Below, piece by piece: positions 49,135-58,600 of a DNA stretch of 64,000 nt. Position 1 is the first letter of the stretch, and each line of letters opens with the position of its first letter. The stretch spans positions 558,001 through 622,000 of the forward strand of contig NZ_BBYF01000002.1 in the NCBI RefSeq assembly GCF_001894745.1, written 5' to 3'. Made by a program: the position numbers and the translations under genes. A model generated the notes under the pieces. The model made no database searches. It saw only the letters and a program-made list of their open reading frames with translations, and had not been told where the DNA came from. The DNA comes from Paenibacillus sp. NAIST15-1. GTDB taxonomy: Bacteria; Bacillota; Bacilli; Paenibacillales; Paenibacillaceae.

Positions 49135-50421
49135 ATGCGAAAAGAGCCTCACCAAACGAATCAAAATATACCCGATCGAGCGGTGCTCGTGACTTTAATA
49201 ACAGATGATGTCAAGCGGAGCGGGGTTGATCCTCAATATTCGCTTGACGAGCTGGTGCAGCTGGCGGAAACGGCTGGCGTTGAGGTGTTGACCACGATGA
49301 CACAGCAGCGTGAATTCCGTGATCCTAGATGGTTCATAGGGAAAGGCAAGGTACAAGAACTCAAGGCGGTCATTGATGAGATGGGTGCAACGACCGCTAT
49401 TTTTGATCAAGAGCTGTCTGGCGCTCAAGTCCGCAACCTGGAACAAGCGTTGGATGTGAAGATTGTAGACCGTACTCAGCTCATTCTCGATATTTTCGCA
49501 CAACGAGCAAAAACAAGAGAAGGTATCATTCAGGTGGAGCTGGCACAATTGTCATATCTGCTCCCTCGTCTATCCGGACACGGGAAGAACCTGTCGCGTC
49601 AAGGCGGTGGTATCGGCACAAGAGGGCCCGGGGAATCCCAATTGGAAACGGATCGCCGCCATATTCGAGGACGTATAACTGACTTGAAGCGTCACCTGCA
49701 TGAAGTCGTTCGCAACCGCAATCTGCATCGAGAGCGCCGCAAGAAGACAGGAGCGTACCAGGTTGCGCTTGTCGGCTATACGAATGCGGGGAAGTCAACG
49801 CTGCTGCGACAACTGACTCAGGCGGATGTGTATGTGGAGAACCAATTGTTTGCGACGCTGGATCCGACTTCTCGCCAGTGGGAGCTTCCTAGCGGCAAGG
49901 AAGTGGTCTTAACGGATACGGTTGGCTTTATTCAAAATTTGCCTCATGATCTTGTAGCGGCTTTTCGTGCGACATTAGAGGAAGTGAATGAGGCCGATCT
50001 CATTTTGCATGTGATGGACGCATCTTCGCAGATGCGAGAGGATCATATGCGGGTCGTAGAGGATATTTTGCAGCAATTAGGAGCGGGAGCTAAGCCGCAA
50101 ATTGTTCTCTATAATAAGAAGGATCTATGCACCCCAGAACAACGACAGATGCTGCCGCATGATAAAGATCACTTTATTATAAGCGCTTATGATGAAGGGG
50201 ATCTGGAGCGTATTCGGCAGGCAGTGCAAGATCAATTGTCCGGCCAAACGGTTACCTACCGAATATCCGCGGATCGTGGGGATTTGATTGCCTTGATCTA
50301 TCGATTGGGAGAGGTTCTGGAGCAGGAGATCGACGAGAATGATCTGCTGCTTAAGGTTCGGTTGGATCGGCTAGCCGCTGAGCAGCATGGATATAAGTTG
50401 AATGATTACATCAATAAATAA
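49135..50421 (+). CDS. hflX: Ribosome-associated GTPase HflX
   Basis: 428 residues. HflX N-terminal domain (DELVQLAETAGVEVL, RDPRWFIGKGKVQEL), linker GIGTRGPGESQLETDRR and the G domain with G1 GYTNAGKST, G3 DTVGF, G4 NKKD. It binds 50S subunits and splits stalled ribosomes. The order spoVK-hflX-ynbB-glnR-glnA is the Bacillus arrangement (ynbA in B. subtilis). Base composition is clearly higher in GC than the prophage. Confidence 0.96.
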   Translation: MRKEPHQTNQNIPDRAVLVTLITDDVKRSGVDPQYSLDELVQLAETAGVEVLTTMTQQREFRDPRWFIGKGKVQELKAVIDEMGATTAIFDQELSGAQVRNLEQALDVKIVDRTQLILDIFAQRAKTREGIIQVELAQLSYLLPRLSGHGKNLSRQGGGIGTRGPGESQLETDRRHIRGRITDLKRHLHEVVRNRNLHRERRKKTGAYQVALVGYTNAGKSTLLRQLTQADVYVENQLFATLDPTSRQWELPSGKEVVLTDTVGFIQNLPHDLVAAFRATLEEVNEADLILHVMDASSQMREDHMRVVEDILQQLGAGAKPQIVLYNKKDLCTPEQRQMLPHDKDHFIISAYDEGDLERIRQAVQDQLSGQTVTYRISADRGDLIALIYRLGEVLEQEIDENDLLLKVRLDRLAAEQHGYKLNDYINK

Positions 50422-50451
50422 GCTTTCCTTCATGGGAATGGATCAAGGGGA

Positions 50452-51717
50452 ATGGATAAGATGCAATTTACAGCAAGACTGGAGCAATTGGAGCAGCAAA
50501 TCGAAGAGAAGATTGCAGGGCAGGTACGTGGAATCGAGCGAATTGCAGAGCGGAATCAATGGAAGGTTATACAGGCGTTTCAGAAGCATCATGTGAGTGA
50601 TTTTCACTTTGCGGGATCGACGGGGTATGGCTACAATGACCGTGGACGCGAGGTGCTTGATGAGGTATATGCTGAAGTGTTCGGTGCGGAAGCGGGATTG
50701 GTGCGACCTCATTTTGTATCAGGCACACATACGATTGGGACGGCTCTATTCGCCGTACTTCGCCCTGGCGATGAATTGTTATACATTACGGGTACACCGT
50801 ACGACACGCTGCATAAGGTGATTGGCAAAGAGAATGATGGGACAGGCTCTCTGCGTGATTGGGGAGTATCCTATAATGAGGTGCCGCTGACTGAGGCAGG
50901 AGATGTAGATTGGGAGCAAGTGCGTGAAAGCATAACCGAGCGTACGAAAGTCATAGGCATTCAACGTTCACGCGGTTATGGATGGAGAGCATCCTTCACG
51001 GTTGAACAGATCGGTGAGATGGTACGGCAAGTAAAAGCGATTAAGCCGGATGTTGTTGTGTTCGTGGATAATTGCTACGGGGAATTTACAGAACTGCAGG
51101 AGCCGACGGAGCTAGGTGTTGATGTAATGGCTGGCTCGCTTATTAAGAACCCAGGAGGCGGTATTGCTGAAACAGGCGGTTACATTGTAGGTAAGCGCAT
51201 GTATGTGGAAGCAGCGGCCTCTCGCTTAACTGCACCGGGAATTGGTGGAGAAGTTGGAGCTATGTTAGGGTTGACACGTTCGATGTATCAAGGTCTCTTC
51301 TTAGCGCCAAGCATCGTTGGACAAGCAGTGCGAGGCAGTGTGTTTGCAGCAGCCTTGTTCGAGGAGCTTGGGTTTGAGACCTCGCCGCATTGGAAGGCGC
51401 CTCGTACTGATTTGATTCAAGCCTTGCGATTCCATACAGCCGATCATCTAATCGCGTTTGTTCAGGGGATTCAGAAAGCCTCGGCCGTTGATGCGCACGT
51501 CGTGCCTGAACCATGGGACATGCCTGGTTATGAGCATCCAGTCATTATGGCGGCAGGTACCTTCATTCAAGGGGGAAGCTTGGAGTTGTCTGCCGATGCG
51601 CCGATTCGTGAGCCATATACAGCATACATGCAGGGTGGGCTTACGTATGCGCATGCGAAGCTTGGAGCGCTGACAGCACTGCAAACCATGGTTGATCGAG
51701 GCTTGCTAGAGCTATAA
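50452..51717 (+). CDS. ynbB: PLP-dependent YnbB, methionine gamma-lyase-like family
   Basis: 421 residues, ATG behind CAAGGGG. Fold-type I PLP protein of the aluminium-resistance / YnbB family: FAGSTGYGYNDRGRE, SGTHTIGTALFA, FVDNCYGEF (Asp) and the Schiff-base lysine in AGSLIKNPGGGIAETGG. Enzymatic reaction uncertain, though the family is annotated as methionine gamma-lyase-like. Located between hflX and glnR as in Bacillus. Confidence 0.93.
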   Translation: MDKMQFTARLEQLEQQIEEKIAGQVRGIERIAERNQWKVIQAFQKHHVSDFHFAGSTGYGYNDRGREVLDEVYAEVFGAEAGLVRPHFVSGTHTIGTALFAVLRPGDELLYITGTPYDTLHKVIGKENDGTGSLRDWGVSYNEVPLTEAGDVDWEQVRESITERTKVIGIQRSRGYGWRASFTVEQIGEMVRQVKAIKPDVVVFVDNCYGEFTELQEPTELGVDVMAGSLIKNPGGGIAETGGYIVGKRMYVEAAASRLTAPGIGGEVGAMLGLTRSMYQGLFLAPSIVGQAVRGSVFAAALFEELGFETSPHWKAPRTDLIQALRFHTADHLIAFVQGIQKASAVDAHVVPEPWDMPGYEHPVIMAAGTFIQGGSLELSADAPIREPYTAYMQGGLTYAHAKLGALTALQTMVDRGLLEL

Positions 51718-51725
51718 AATTATTT

Positions 51726-51742
51726 TGTTAGATTTCCTGACA
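51726..51742 (+). promoter_or_regulatory. GlnR/TnrA box
   Basis: TGTTAGATTTCCTGACA fits the TGTNA-N7-TNACA consensus exactly and lies just upstream of the glnRA -35, the position used for autorepression by GlnR. Confidence 0.75.
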
Positions 51743-51746
51743 TCCA

Positions 51747-51775
51747 TTGACACGTTTGCTTCCAGGGGATAAAAT
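51747..51775 (+). promoter_or_regulatory. glnRA promoter
   Basis: TTGACA (51747-51752), 17 bases, TAAAAT (51770-51775): consensus sigma-A. It leaves a leader of about 140 bases before glnR. Confidence 0.8.
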
Positions 51776-51924
51776 GAGAACAAGAAAGGCATAGCACATA
51801 CTCTGATCGGAGTAAATTCACTGATGAGCGACCGCGCGTAACAGGCGTTGTTAGACTAGGATGTCAGTTAGCGCACACAGCACGTAAACTTTCTTTTATG
51901 ACAAACTAGGAAGGTTGATAAGCA

Positions 51925-52335
51925 GTGGGAGATGAAATTCGCAGAAATATGGCGTTGTTTCCAATCGGCATCGTGATGAAGCTGACGGATTTGACGGCTC
52001 GTCAAATTCGTTACTACGAACAGCATGAATTAATTATGCCTGCTCGTACTTCTGGAAACCAGCGTCTCTTTTCCTTCAATGACGTAGAGCGATTGCTTGA
52101 AATCAAGACACTTATTGAAAAGGGAGTCAACATAGCAGGCATTAAGCAGGTACTGAATCCGGTAACGAAGGAATCGGAAGAGGCAACTGTGCTTAGTGAA
52201 GCTTCGGAGAGCAAACGCAAGGAATTGTCCGATCTCCAATTGCACCGCATGTTGAAGCAGCAGCTTATAGCCGGTAATAGACCGGGGCAAGTATCGCTGA
52301 TCCAAGGCGAACTGTCTCGTTTCTTTACAAAATAG
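51925..52335 (+). CDS. glnR: GlnR, MerR-family nitrogen regulator
   Basis: 136 residues, GTG start. Winged helix-turn-helix: MKLTDLTARQIRYYEQHELIMPARTSGNQRLFSFNDVERL is covered in the first 60 residues. The C-terminal tail (SEASESKRKELSDLQLHRML) is the feedback-inhibited-GS sensing part. It represses glnRA when glutamine is plentiful, through the box at 51726. Confidence 0.96.
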   Translation: MGDEIRRNMALFPIGIVMKLTDLTARQIRYYEQHELIMPARTSGNQRLFSFNDVERLLEIKTLIEKGVNIAGIKQVLNPVTKESEEATVLSEASESKRKELSDLQLHRMLKQQLIAGNRPGQVSLIQGELSRFFTK

Positions 52336-52377
52336 ATATGAATCTAATCACGCTTATGGAGAAGGAGATGTTACCCT

Positions 52378-53706
52378 GTGGGTTATACCAGAGAAGACAT
52401 TGAACGCATTGCCAAGGAACAAAATGTACGATTTATCCGTCTGCAATTTACGGATTTGCTCGGTACGATTAAGAATGTCGAAATTCCGGTAAGCCAATTG
52501 CCTAAGGCACTGGATAACAAAATGATGTTTGACGGTTCTTCGATTGAAGGTTATGTGCGTATTGAAGAATCCGATATGTATCTTGTCCCAGATTTGGATA
52601 CTTGGGTTGTCTTCCCATGGGTAACGGAAGATCGTGTCGCTAGATTGATCTGCGACGTATACACAACGGATGGAACGCCGTTTGCAGGATGCCCGCGTGG
52701 AATTTTGAAGAAAGCCCTGAAGGAAGCAGAAGCACTTGGCTTCACGTCCATGAACGTAGGTCCAGAACCAGAATTCTTCTTGTTCAAGACGGATGACAAG
52801 GGCAATCCTACGATGGAATTGAACGACCAAGGCGGTTACTTCGACTTGGCACCGACGGATCTTGGTGAGAACTGCCGCCGCGAAATCGTATTGAAGCTGG
52901 AAGAGATGGGCTTCGAAATTGAAGCTTCCCACCATGAGGTGGCTCCTGGTCAGCATGAGATCGATTTCAAATATGCAGATGCGATTAAGGCAGCAGACCA
53001 AATTCAAACCTTCAAGCTCGTCGTGAAGACGATTGCTCGTCAGCATGGCTTGCACGCTACATTCATGGCGAAGCCGCTGTTCGGTGTGAACGGTTCAGGT
53101 ATGCACTGTAACATCTCCTTGTTCAACGGTAAGGAGAATGCGTTCTACGATGAAAGGGATAAGCTTGGCTTGAGTCCGGCAGCACGTCAATTTATGGCGG
53201 GGGTATTGAAGCATGCTCGCGGATTTGCGGCAATCACGAACCCAACGGTCAACTCCTATAAGCGCTTAGTTCCTGGCTATGAAGCACCATGTTATGTGGC
53301 ATGGTCTGCAAGCAACCGCAGTCCAATGGTTCGTATCCCAGCGTCCCGTGGTTTGAGCACGCGTGTTGAAGTCCGCAACCCGGATCCAGCGGCGAACCCG
53401 TACTTGGCTCTAGCGGTAATTTTAAAAGCAGGATTGGAAGGCATCAAGAAGAAGTCAGACCTTCCAGCTCCTACGGATCGTAACATTTACGTCATGACAG
53501 AAGAAGAACGTCTGGCTGAAGGCATCCCAAGCTTGCCATCGAGCTTGAAGGAAGCATTGGAAGAGCTTCTGCGCGACGAGACGATTTGCGATGCACTGGG
53601 TGATCATGCATTGCAGCACTTCTTGGAATTGAAAGAAATTGAGTGGGATATGTATCGCACGCAAGTTCACCAATGGGAACGCGATCAATACATGACATTA
53701 TACTAA
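52378..53706 (+). CDS. glnA: Glutamine synthetase type I
   Basis: 442 residues, GTG start behind AAGGAGATGTTACCCT. Motifs: [54 protein letters not shown] and [14 protein letters not shown]. Length and lack of the adenylylation loop indicate the GSI-alpha form of Bacilli, regulated by feedback and by binding GlnR. A hairpin terminator follows. Confidence 0.97.
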   Translation: MGYTREDIERIAKEQNVRFIRLQFTDLLGTIKNVEIPVSQLPKALDNKMMFDGSSIEGYVRIEESDMYLVPDLDTWVVFPWVTEDRVARLICDVYTTDGTPFAGCPRGILKKALKEAEALGFTSMNVGPEPEFFLFKTDDKGNPTMELNDQGGYFDLAPTDLGENCRREIVLKLEEMGFEIEASHHEVAPGQHEIDFKYADAIKAADQIQTFKLVVKTIARQHGLHATFMAKPLFGVNGSGMHCNISLFNGKENAFYDERDKLGLSPAARQFMAGVLKHARGFAAITNPTVNSYKRLVPGYEAPCYVAWSASNRSPMVRIPASRGLSTRVEVRNPDPAANPYLALAVILKAGLEGIKKKSDLPAPTDRNIYVMTEEERLAEGIPSLPSSLKEALEELLRDETICDALGDHALQHFLELKEIEWDMYRTQVHQWERDQYMTLY

Positions 53707-53712
53707 TTCATC

Positions 53713-53747
53713 TAAACCCTAGAGCCGTAAGGCTTCTAGGGTTTTTA
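53713..53747 (+). terminator. glnA terminator
   Basis: AACCCTAGAGCC / GGCTTCTAGGGTT stem with GTAA loop, then TTTTTAC. Confidence 0.9.
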
Positions 53748-54022
53748 CTTTGGGGGCAGGGGGATGTGGTGAATGTCTTTTTAGATTCGTAATAAAGCAA
53801 ACAACACACGATAGATGACATTGCATCTGGATCGGATCCAGTTGAGAAAAAATCATTCAGGAATGATAAATGAAGCAAGACAGCTTGTGAGTTTCGAAAG
53901 TTTACACGTTCAATCTCGATCCCCCAGTAAGTGCGGTAACATAACAAAAGATAAGTTCTTTGGTATTTTCTAAATTAATGCTTGCATTTATTTCAATTGG
54001 GGCTTATTAGGGAGGGTATAGA

Positions 54023-54247
54023 GTGAACAACTTATTACATAGGGGCAAAGCCCAAGGGGAGAGTGTAGAACATGTGCGATTCCCTAAAAATTATGCGCGA
54101 AGTTTCAAAGGATACGACAGAAATGTGCTGAATTCATATGCTAGTGCTCGGAGTTCAAGAAAAGTTAGAAGCGCGGATAGGCAAACTAAAATAACTGTAT
54201 GGGGGCAACGACTTTCTAGGGGATGGCTATATCATAAAGAACTGTAA
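54023..54247 (+). CDS. Doubtful small protein, 74 aa
   Basis: GTG start 7 bases after GGAGGG, so the initiation signal is good. The product is very basic (many Arg, Lys, Ser) and matches no family I know. It lies at the edge of a degraded region and may be a remnant or a chance frame. Confidence 0.3.
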   Translation: MNNLLHRGKAQGESVEHVRFPKNYARSFKGYDRNVLNSYASARSSRKVRSADRQTKITVWGQRLSRGWLYHKEL

Positions 54248-54589
54248 GGAAAAAAATAAGTACACAATCAATTGAATATAGTTACACGAGCGGAATGAAC
54301 AGAATGAATAAGGGCAACCTGAATGTAGATATTGAAAAGTTTGGAAAGATAAACGAGATTATCTCTGAACCTTGTGGTGCTTGACAACATAAACAGGAGG
54401 GGCGAGGAAGTTATATGGCACTAACTTGTGAAGATTAACCAGTACAGTTGTGATAAGGTAATTTGCTGTCGCAATCATGTTCGGTTAGAAAGAAGTTTGT
54501 GAGGATCCCTGATACGATAGAAGATAGGTACATGCGTGAATACGTCAAGGACTTCCAGGTATACACCTTTGTTTTTGACCCACCAATTT
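54248..54589. other. Intergenic, no intact gene seen
   Basis: Only short frames on both strands, for example one beginning IPDTIEDRYMREYVKDF (about 54502 onwards) that could be the decayed end of a longer gene. No promoter or terminator stands out. Confidence 0.5.
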
Positions 54590-54955
54590 TCAGGAAAAGC
54601 AAGAACTATAACCGTCAACAGTAATTTTTATTTTCTCATAATTGCCTGGGGTTACGCTGATAGGATCAGATGGTTCGTTACTTAAATCTACCCGTCTTAC
54701 TTCTTTCTTGCTTATTGCTTCCCATGTTTCATTTTTATAGGCAAATATCTGATATTTCACATCATCTGTTGGGCCCGCTGCTCCTACGATTTGTACAAAA
54801 CTCAAATGTAGTGTTTGAGGAAACGTGATTTCTAAACTTCCAGAAAAGAAGTCGGATGTGGGGCCCCATTGAGTGGTTAAATCACCATCAAACACATACT
54901 TAGCTAATTGATTATCAAAGTTATTACTATCTACTACCGTCGTACCTTTGGGCAT
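54590..54955 (-). pseudogene. F5/8 type C (discoidin) domain fragment, inverted
   Basis: On the minus strand: NFDNQLAKYVFDGDLTTQWG and LEITFPQTLHLSFVQIVGA, then FAYKNETWEAISKK and NYEKIKITVDGYSS. This is the beta-sandwich core of a carbohydrate-binding discoidin domain without signal peptide or other domains. It abuts, head to head, a plus-strand remnant starting at 54948. The shared edge suggests an inversion breakpoint through a secreted protein gene. Confidence 0.6.
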
Positions 54956-55273
54956 TGGCGAAACTACGTTTGGCTACGAATTAAATGAAGTACCTGATCC
55001 AGAAAAACCAACAAATCCAGAGCCGACCAAAGGAAACAGAGCATTATTAGTAGTTACCATGACAACAGGTTTGGAGAAAGAATTCGACCTTAGCATGGAA
55101 GAAGTAAATGCGCCTTCATCACATGGTACGAAAATAAGCAGGCTGGATCGGGAACTGCTTCTTATGCAATCAACAAGCACAACAATAACAAAGGGTCATT
55201 CAGCGCACGTAAAGACTACGTTATCTTTGATAAGATCCTAACGTTTGAAGTGAACGAGTATACAACTAAATAA
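54948..55273 (+). pseudogene. Remnant of a Paenibacillus-type surface protein, frameshifted
   Basis: PDPEKPTNPEPTKGNRALL, then VVTMTTGLEKEFDLSMEEVNA, is the C-terminal module of secreted Paenibacillus proteins. The frame is lost near 55120, but another frame continues with QAGSGTASYAINKHNNNKG and ends TFEVNEYTTK at a TAA (55271-55273). A short deletion around VNAPSSHG probably caused the shift. No N-terminus remains. Confidence 0.6.
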
Positions 55274-55280
55274 ACTCAAT

Positions 55281-55310
55281 GCCGCTCCTTCGGGAGAGGT
55301 AATTTGTTGA
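55281..55310 (+). terminator. Hairpin after the surface-protein remnant
   Basis: CTCC-TTCG-GGAG tetraloop hairpin in the sequence GCCGCTCCTTCGGGAGAGG, followed by AATTTG. A related sequence recurs at 56405. Confidence 0.4.
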
Positions 55311-55375
55311 CTTTGCAGATATAAATATTTTTCAGATGAGTGCCGATATAAGTTTAGTCAATAAGAAAAAAAGGA

Positions 55376-56339
55376 ATGGCATTTTTGAAAATTATAAAGT
55401 TTCTATTGTGTGCAGTATTGATGTTCTCTCTTATTGCAGGTTTAATATCTGCGCAAGAGGGAAAAAACGAAGTGGCTTTTTCTATTCCTGCAAATTCGTT
55501 TTGTGATGCATCACATAAGGTTCAATTGTCATTGAACATAACTAACATCGGTGGCAATGCTGCTGATATTACTTTACAGTTGTATAACGAAGAAGGAGCT
55601 CCGATCTCTATAAAAGGTGACTCTCACAACGGAATAAAATCTAATATTACACTTGGAGATTCAACTAATATCGCACCTAAAAAGACGGTATTCTACCAAG
55701 TTAGTTTAGGGCAAAACTACTTTTCTTGTGAAGAAATGCCATATTACGGTACATTGCAAGTGAAAGATTCGAGCAGTAAAGTAATTGCAAGTGGATGGAT
55801 AAGTGCTACTAACGGGAATACACCAATTATTATTAATTCTGGATTGCCGATAACTGGTAGTCAAGGAGGAAACGACGCCGCCATCTGATACGAATTTAGT
55901 TAAACCATTAGATTGTAATGATCCCGAAAAGGCTATTTTGGCCTTTGCATCAAGTAGTTACAGTCAAAACTTCTTACCATGTAAGGCATTTGATGGAGAT
56001 ATTTATACAAGTTGGGCAACAAAGGATTATACAACGGTAGGGTGGCTAGCAGTAGATTTCGGCGAACCTACCTTAGTGCAAGAATATGAGATTACTGCAA
56101 GAACTAAAGATATAGATGGAACCGGATCAGCACCAAAGACATGGACATTCGAGGGTAGTAACGATAAAATCAATTGGACTGAATTGGATACACAGGTAGA
56201 CCAAAAATCATGGGAATTCGGTGAAGCAAGAAGCTTTTTAACAAAGAACAAAAATAGTTATCGTTACTATCGAATCAATATTACTAAAAACAATGGCCTA
56301 GAGTTATACACTGCTATCGGTGAATTACGTATGTTTTAA
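55376..56339 (+). pseudogene. Secreted discoidin-domain protein with a frameshift
   Basis: The first frame (to 55888) has a signal peptide (KIIKFLLCAVLMFSLIAGLI then SAQE) and an Ig-like domain of about 140 residues. It ends early at TGA 55886. The -1/+1 frame from about 55857 continues VVKEETTPPSDTNLVKPLD into a full F5/8 type C domain (KAFDGDIYTSWATKDYT, WLAVDFGEPTLVQEYEITA, RYYRINITKNNG) and stops at 56339. One indel near 55860-55885 splits an otherwise intact gene of about 315 residues. The start may be TTG 55385 rather than ATG 55376. Confidence 0.7.
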
Positions 56340-56349
56340 TGAACAGATA

Positions 56350-56385
56350 AGAGTATCCTTCTATGGATGCTCTTTTAATTTTTAT
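56350..56385 (+). terminator. Terminator after the discoidin gene
   Basis: AGAGTATCC / GGATGCTCT with a TTCTAT loop, followed by TTTTAATTTTT. Confidence 0.75.
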
Positions 56386-56403
56386 GTTTTTGTCAACCTC
56401 CAT

Positions 56404-56432
56404 AGCCGCTCCTTAGGGGGGCGGTACTTTTA
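56404..56432 (+). terminator. Second hairpin, related to 55281
   Basis: GCCGCTCC / GGGGCGGT hairpin, then ACTTTTATT. The shared GCCGCTCCTT stretch hints at a duplicated terminator unit. Confidence 0.45.
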
Positions 56433-56531
56433 TTAAGATTAATAGAAAAAGTGATACAGCTTAAGTTAAATAATGGTATTATATAGGAGGGAGTTGGAAA
56501 ATAACTCTACTACATATGAAGGTGGGATACT

Positions 56532-56951
56532 ATGAAAAAGTTTGTATCAACGCTTCTGGTATTCGCATTAATGTTTGTTTTATCAACTAGCGCTTTCGCG
56601 TCAAAAGGCTATGCTGACACTAAGGAAACTGCGGTGGAATTAAACGGATTATCTCAAGCTGGTTCGTTCTTGGATTATCAGGACAGCGACTTTTACAAGT
56701 ACACAAATAATACTGGAAGAACGATTGTGCTGAACTTTGTTGTTGAGCCGCAAGTAAGTTTTATTAACTATGATATCAGAGGGTATTTTCCTAATGGCGA
56801 TATCCTTACGGCAAAAGATCAAGGTGCTGGCAACAAGGACATTATTTACGATGTAGAACTCCAGCCAGGAGAGGTTATTTACTTAGAAATTAAGGGTCAT
56901 ACAGTTAGAGACTTTGGAAGGGATGCCCCATATCGCATATACTACCTTTAA
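56532..56951 (+). CDS. Secreted beta-sandwich protein, 139 aa
   Basis: ATG behind GAAGGTGGGATACT. Signal peptide MKKFVSTLLVFALMFVLSTS with a cleavage site after AFA. The mature part (KGYADTKETAVELNG, DSDFYKYTNN, then YDVELQPGEVIYLEIKGH) has the look of the bacterial pre-peptidase C-terminal (PPC)-like fold. Exported; role unknown. It is a diverged paralogue of the gene at 57260. Confidence 0.65.
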   Translation: MKKFVSTLLVFALMFVLSTSAFASKGYADTKETAVELNGLSQAGSFLDYQDSDFYKYTNNTGRTIVLNFVVEPQVSFINYDIRGYFPNGDILTAKDQGAGNKDIIYDVELQPGEVIYLEIKGHTVRDFGRDAPYRIYYL

Positions 56952-56970
56952 GCAAAGAAAGCCCTAATTA

Positions 56971-56996
56971 GCCACTGAACAATCAGTGGCTTTTTT
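56971..56996 (+). terminator. Terminator
   Basis: GCCACTGA / TCAGTGGC perfect stem, ACAA loop, TTTTTT. Confidence 0.92.
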
Positions 56997-57259
56997 CATG
57001 GAGAGTTCAAAGATCAAACTACTGATCCAGTAGATAAAAGTATTGAAGTAGAGGATCATTTCGCCAGTACATGAAGTAGTTGAGACAGCTAACATAAAAG
57101 TCCCCGCTAGGGATAGAAGGGTTAAGGATGAATAATAAAAAGTAGATAATTAGTTTAATAGACAATTCCTTTGTTATATTTACAATTTAACCCTACTGAG
57201 TTAATATATTGATATAGGGACAAAAACCCCTATTATATCAATGAGAGGGAAGTGAGACT

Positions 57260-57715
57260 ATGAAAGCAAAAAAAATGTTTGTTGCGTTTTTAATGGCAGT
57301 AGTAATGGTAGTGACTTCGCCTTCTGTTTTTGCATACACGGGTTTCGGTGATACCCTACAAGAAGCTGTGATGCTTTATAGATGGGGGTACTCATATGAA
57401 GACCAATTCACTTTACCAATTGATAATATCAATGACTATGATTACTATGTGATCGATTATACAAATGGTGATCAGAGTGCAATGGGTTTCCATATTAGTA
57501 TGAAGCCTCAGCCAGGAGCTATTTACGATCTTCAGCTTATCGAAACAGATTCAAACGGGAGAATTATTAAAGTAACCGACTACAACGACAACACAATTGA
57601 GAAAAATATTTGGCATTCGCTTTATAATGGGCATAAGGCATACATCAGAGTATCCTCACATGGGTTTAATGATTACGGTAAAGATTACACTCTGAAGTTT
57701 AAGAGAGTTGTATAA
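57260..57715 (+). CDS. Secreted beta-sandwich protein, paralogue, 151 aa
   Basis: ATG behind GAGAGGGAAGTGAGACT. Signal peptide MKAKKMFVAFLMAVVMVVTS with cleavage after VFA. Mature part: YTGFGDTLQEAVML, INDYDYYVIDYTN and KAYIRVSSHGFNDYGKDYTL, aligning with GYADTKETAVEL, DSDFYKYTN and DFGRDAPY of the gene at 56532. PPC-like fold suspected. An imperfect hairpin lies just upstream (57210-57240). Confidence 0.65.
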   Translation: MKAKKMFVAFLMAVVMVVTSPSVFAYTGFGDTLQEAVMLYRWGYSYEDQFTLPIDNINDYDYYVIDYTNGDQSAMGFHISMKPQPGAIYDLQLIETDSNGRIIKVTDYNDNTIEKNIWHSLYNGHKAYIRVSSHGFNDYGKDYTLKFKRVV

Positions 57716-57733
57716 TAGATATAACACGAGTAT

Positions 57734-57763
57734 GAGCCGTAGGGAATCCCGCGGCTCTTTTAG
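57734..57763 (+). terminator. Terminator
   Basis: GAGCCG / CGGCTC with an inner AGGGA/TCCC pairing, followed by TTTTAGTTT. Confidence 0.85.
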
Positions 57764-57833
57764 TTTACTTTGCTGTCCTAAATCTAGTTGTATGACCGTC
57801 ACGATTTTCGAATCTACACGAAGCTGGATCTCC

Positions 57834-58600
57834 TCAGCTGTTAACAATAACACCACCTGTAGCATGAATGAATTGACCCGAAATATACGATGCGTCTTCC
57901 GATGCCAGAAATACATACGCGGGTGCGACCTCGCAAGGTTGGCCGGCACGGCCCATCGGATTTTTTTCCCCCCACTTCGCGACTTGAGCGGCAGGAAAGG
58001 ATGCGGGAATAAGAGGCGTCCATATGCTTCCAGGGACAACGCCGTTTACTCGAATGCCTCTGCTGTGCAACGATTTCGAGAGCGACCGGGTAAAAGCAAC
58101 GATGGCGCCCTTGGTGGCTGAATAATCGATGAGCTGTTCATTCCCCTCATAGGCAGTGAGCGAGGCGGCATTGATAACGCTGCTTCCCTTTTTCATGTGG
58201 GGAAGGGCAGCCTTCGTTAAATAAAATACTGAGAAAAAAAATTGGTTCGAAACGTTCTTTCCATCTGTTCGGATGTAATACTTTCTAAATTGTTCTGAAC
58301 ATGCTGCTCAGCCGCGTTATTCACGAGAATATCCAGTTTGCCGAATTGTGTGACAGTTTGTTCCACGATTTGTTTGCAAAAATCTTCTTGGCCAAGATCC
58401 CCGGCAATACACAGACATTTACCCCCTTTTTGCTCGACAACCTGTTTGGTTTCTTCAGCACCCGTATGTTCGTTAAGATACACAATGACGACATCTGCGC
58501 CTTCTTTGGCGAAGGCTACCGCTATGGCTCGTCCTTGGCCGCTGTCTCCTCCGGTAATGATGGCCACTTTATTTTTTAGTTTGCCGCTGGATTTGAACGG
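57834..58600 (-). pseudogene. Short-chain dehydrogenase (YdaD/YhxC-like), broken
   Basis: Minus strand. The N-terminal piece carries KLKNKVAIITGGDSGQGRA (NAD-binding Gly motif, Gln where Ile is usual) and DILVNNAAEQHVQ. After a run of eight T (plus-strand A run at about 58234-58241) the frame shifts. The C-terminal piece continues FYLTKAALPHMKKGSSVIN, IDYSATKGAIVAFTR (catalytic Tyr-x3-Lys) and SYISGQFIHATGG. The usual first 45 residues are also missing: the 5' end is fused to the YdaP-like gene. Both defects make it a pseudogene. Relatives are general-stress oxidoreductases. Confidence 0.8.

Noticed and set aside
49195-49548. Minus-strand frames within hflX, ynbB, glnR and glnA
   Set aside because: Shadow frames opposite conserved host genes.
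54023-54247. Considered as a bacteriocin-like basic peptide
   Set aside because: No leader, processing site or transport genes nearby; composition alone is not enough.
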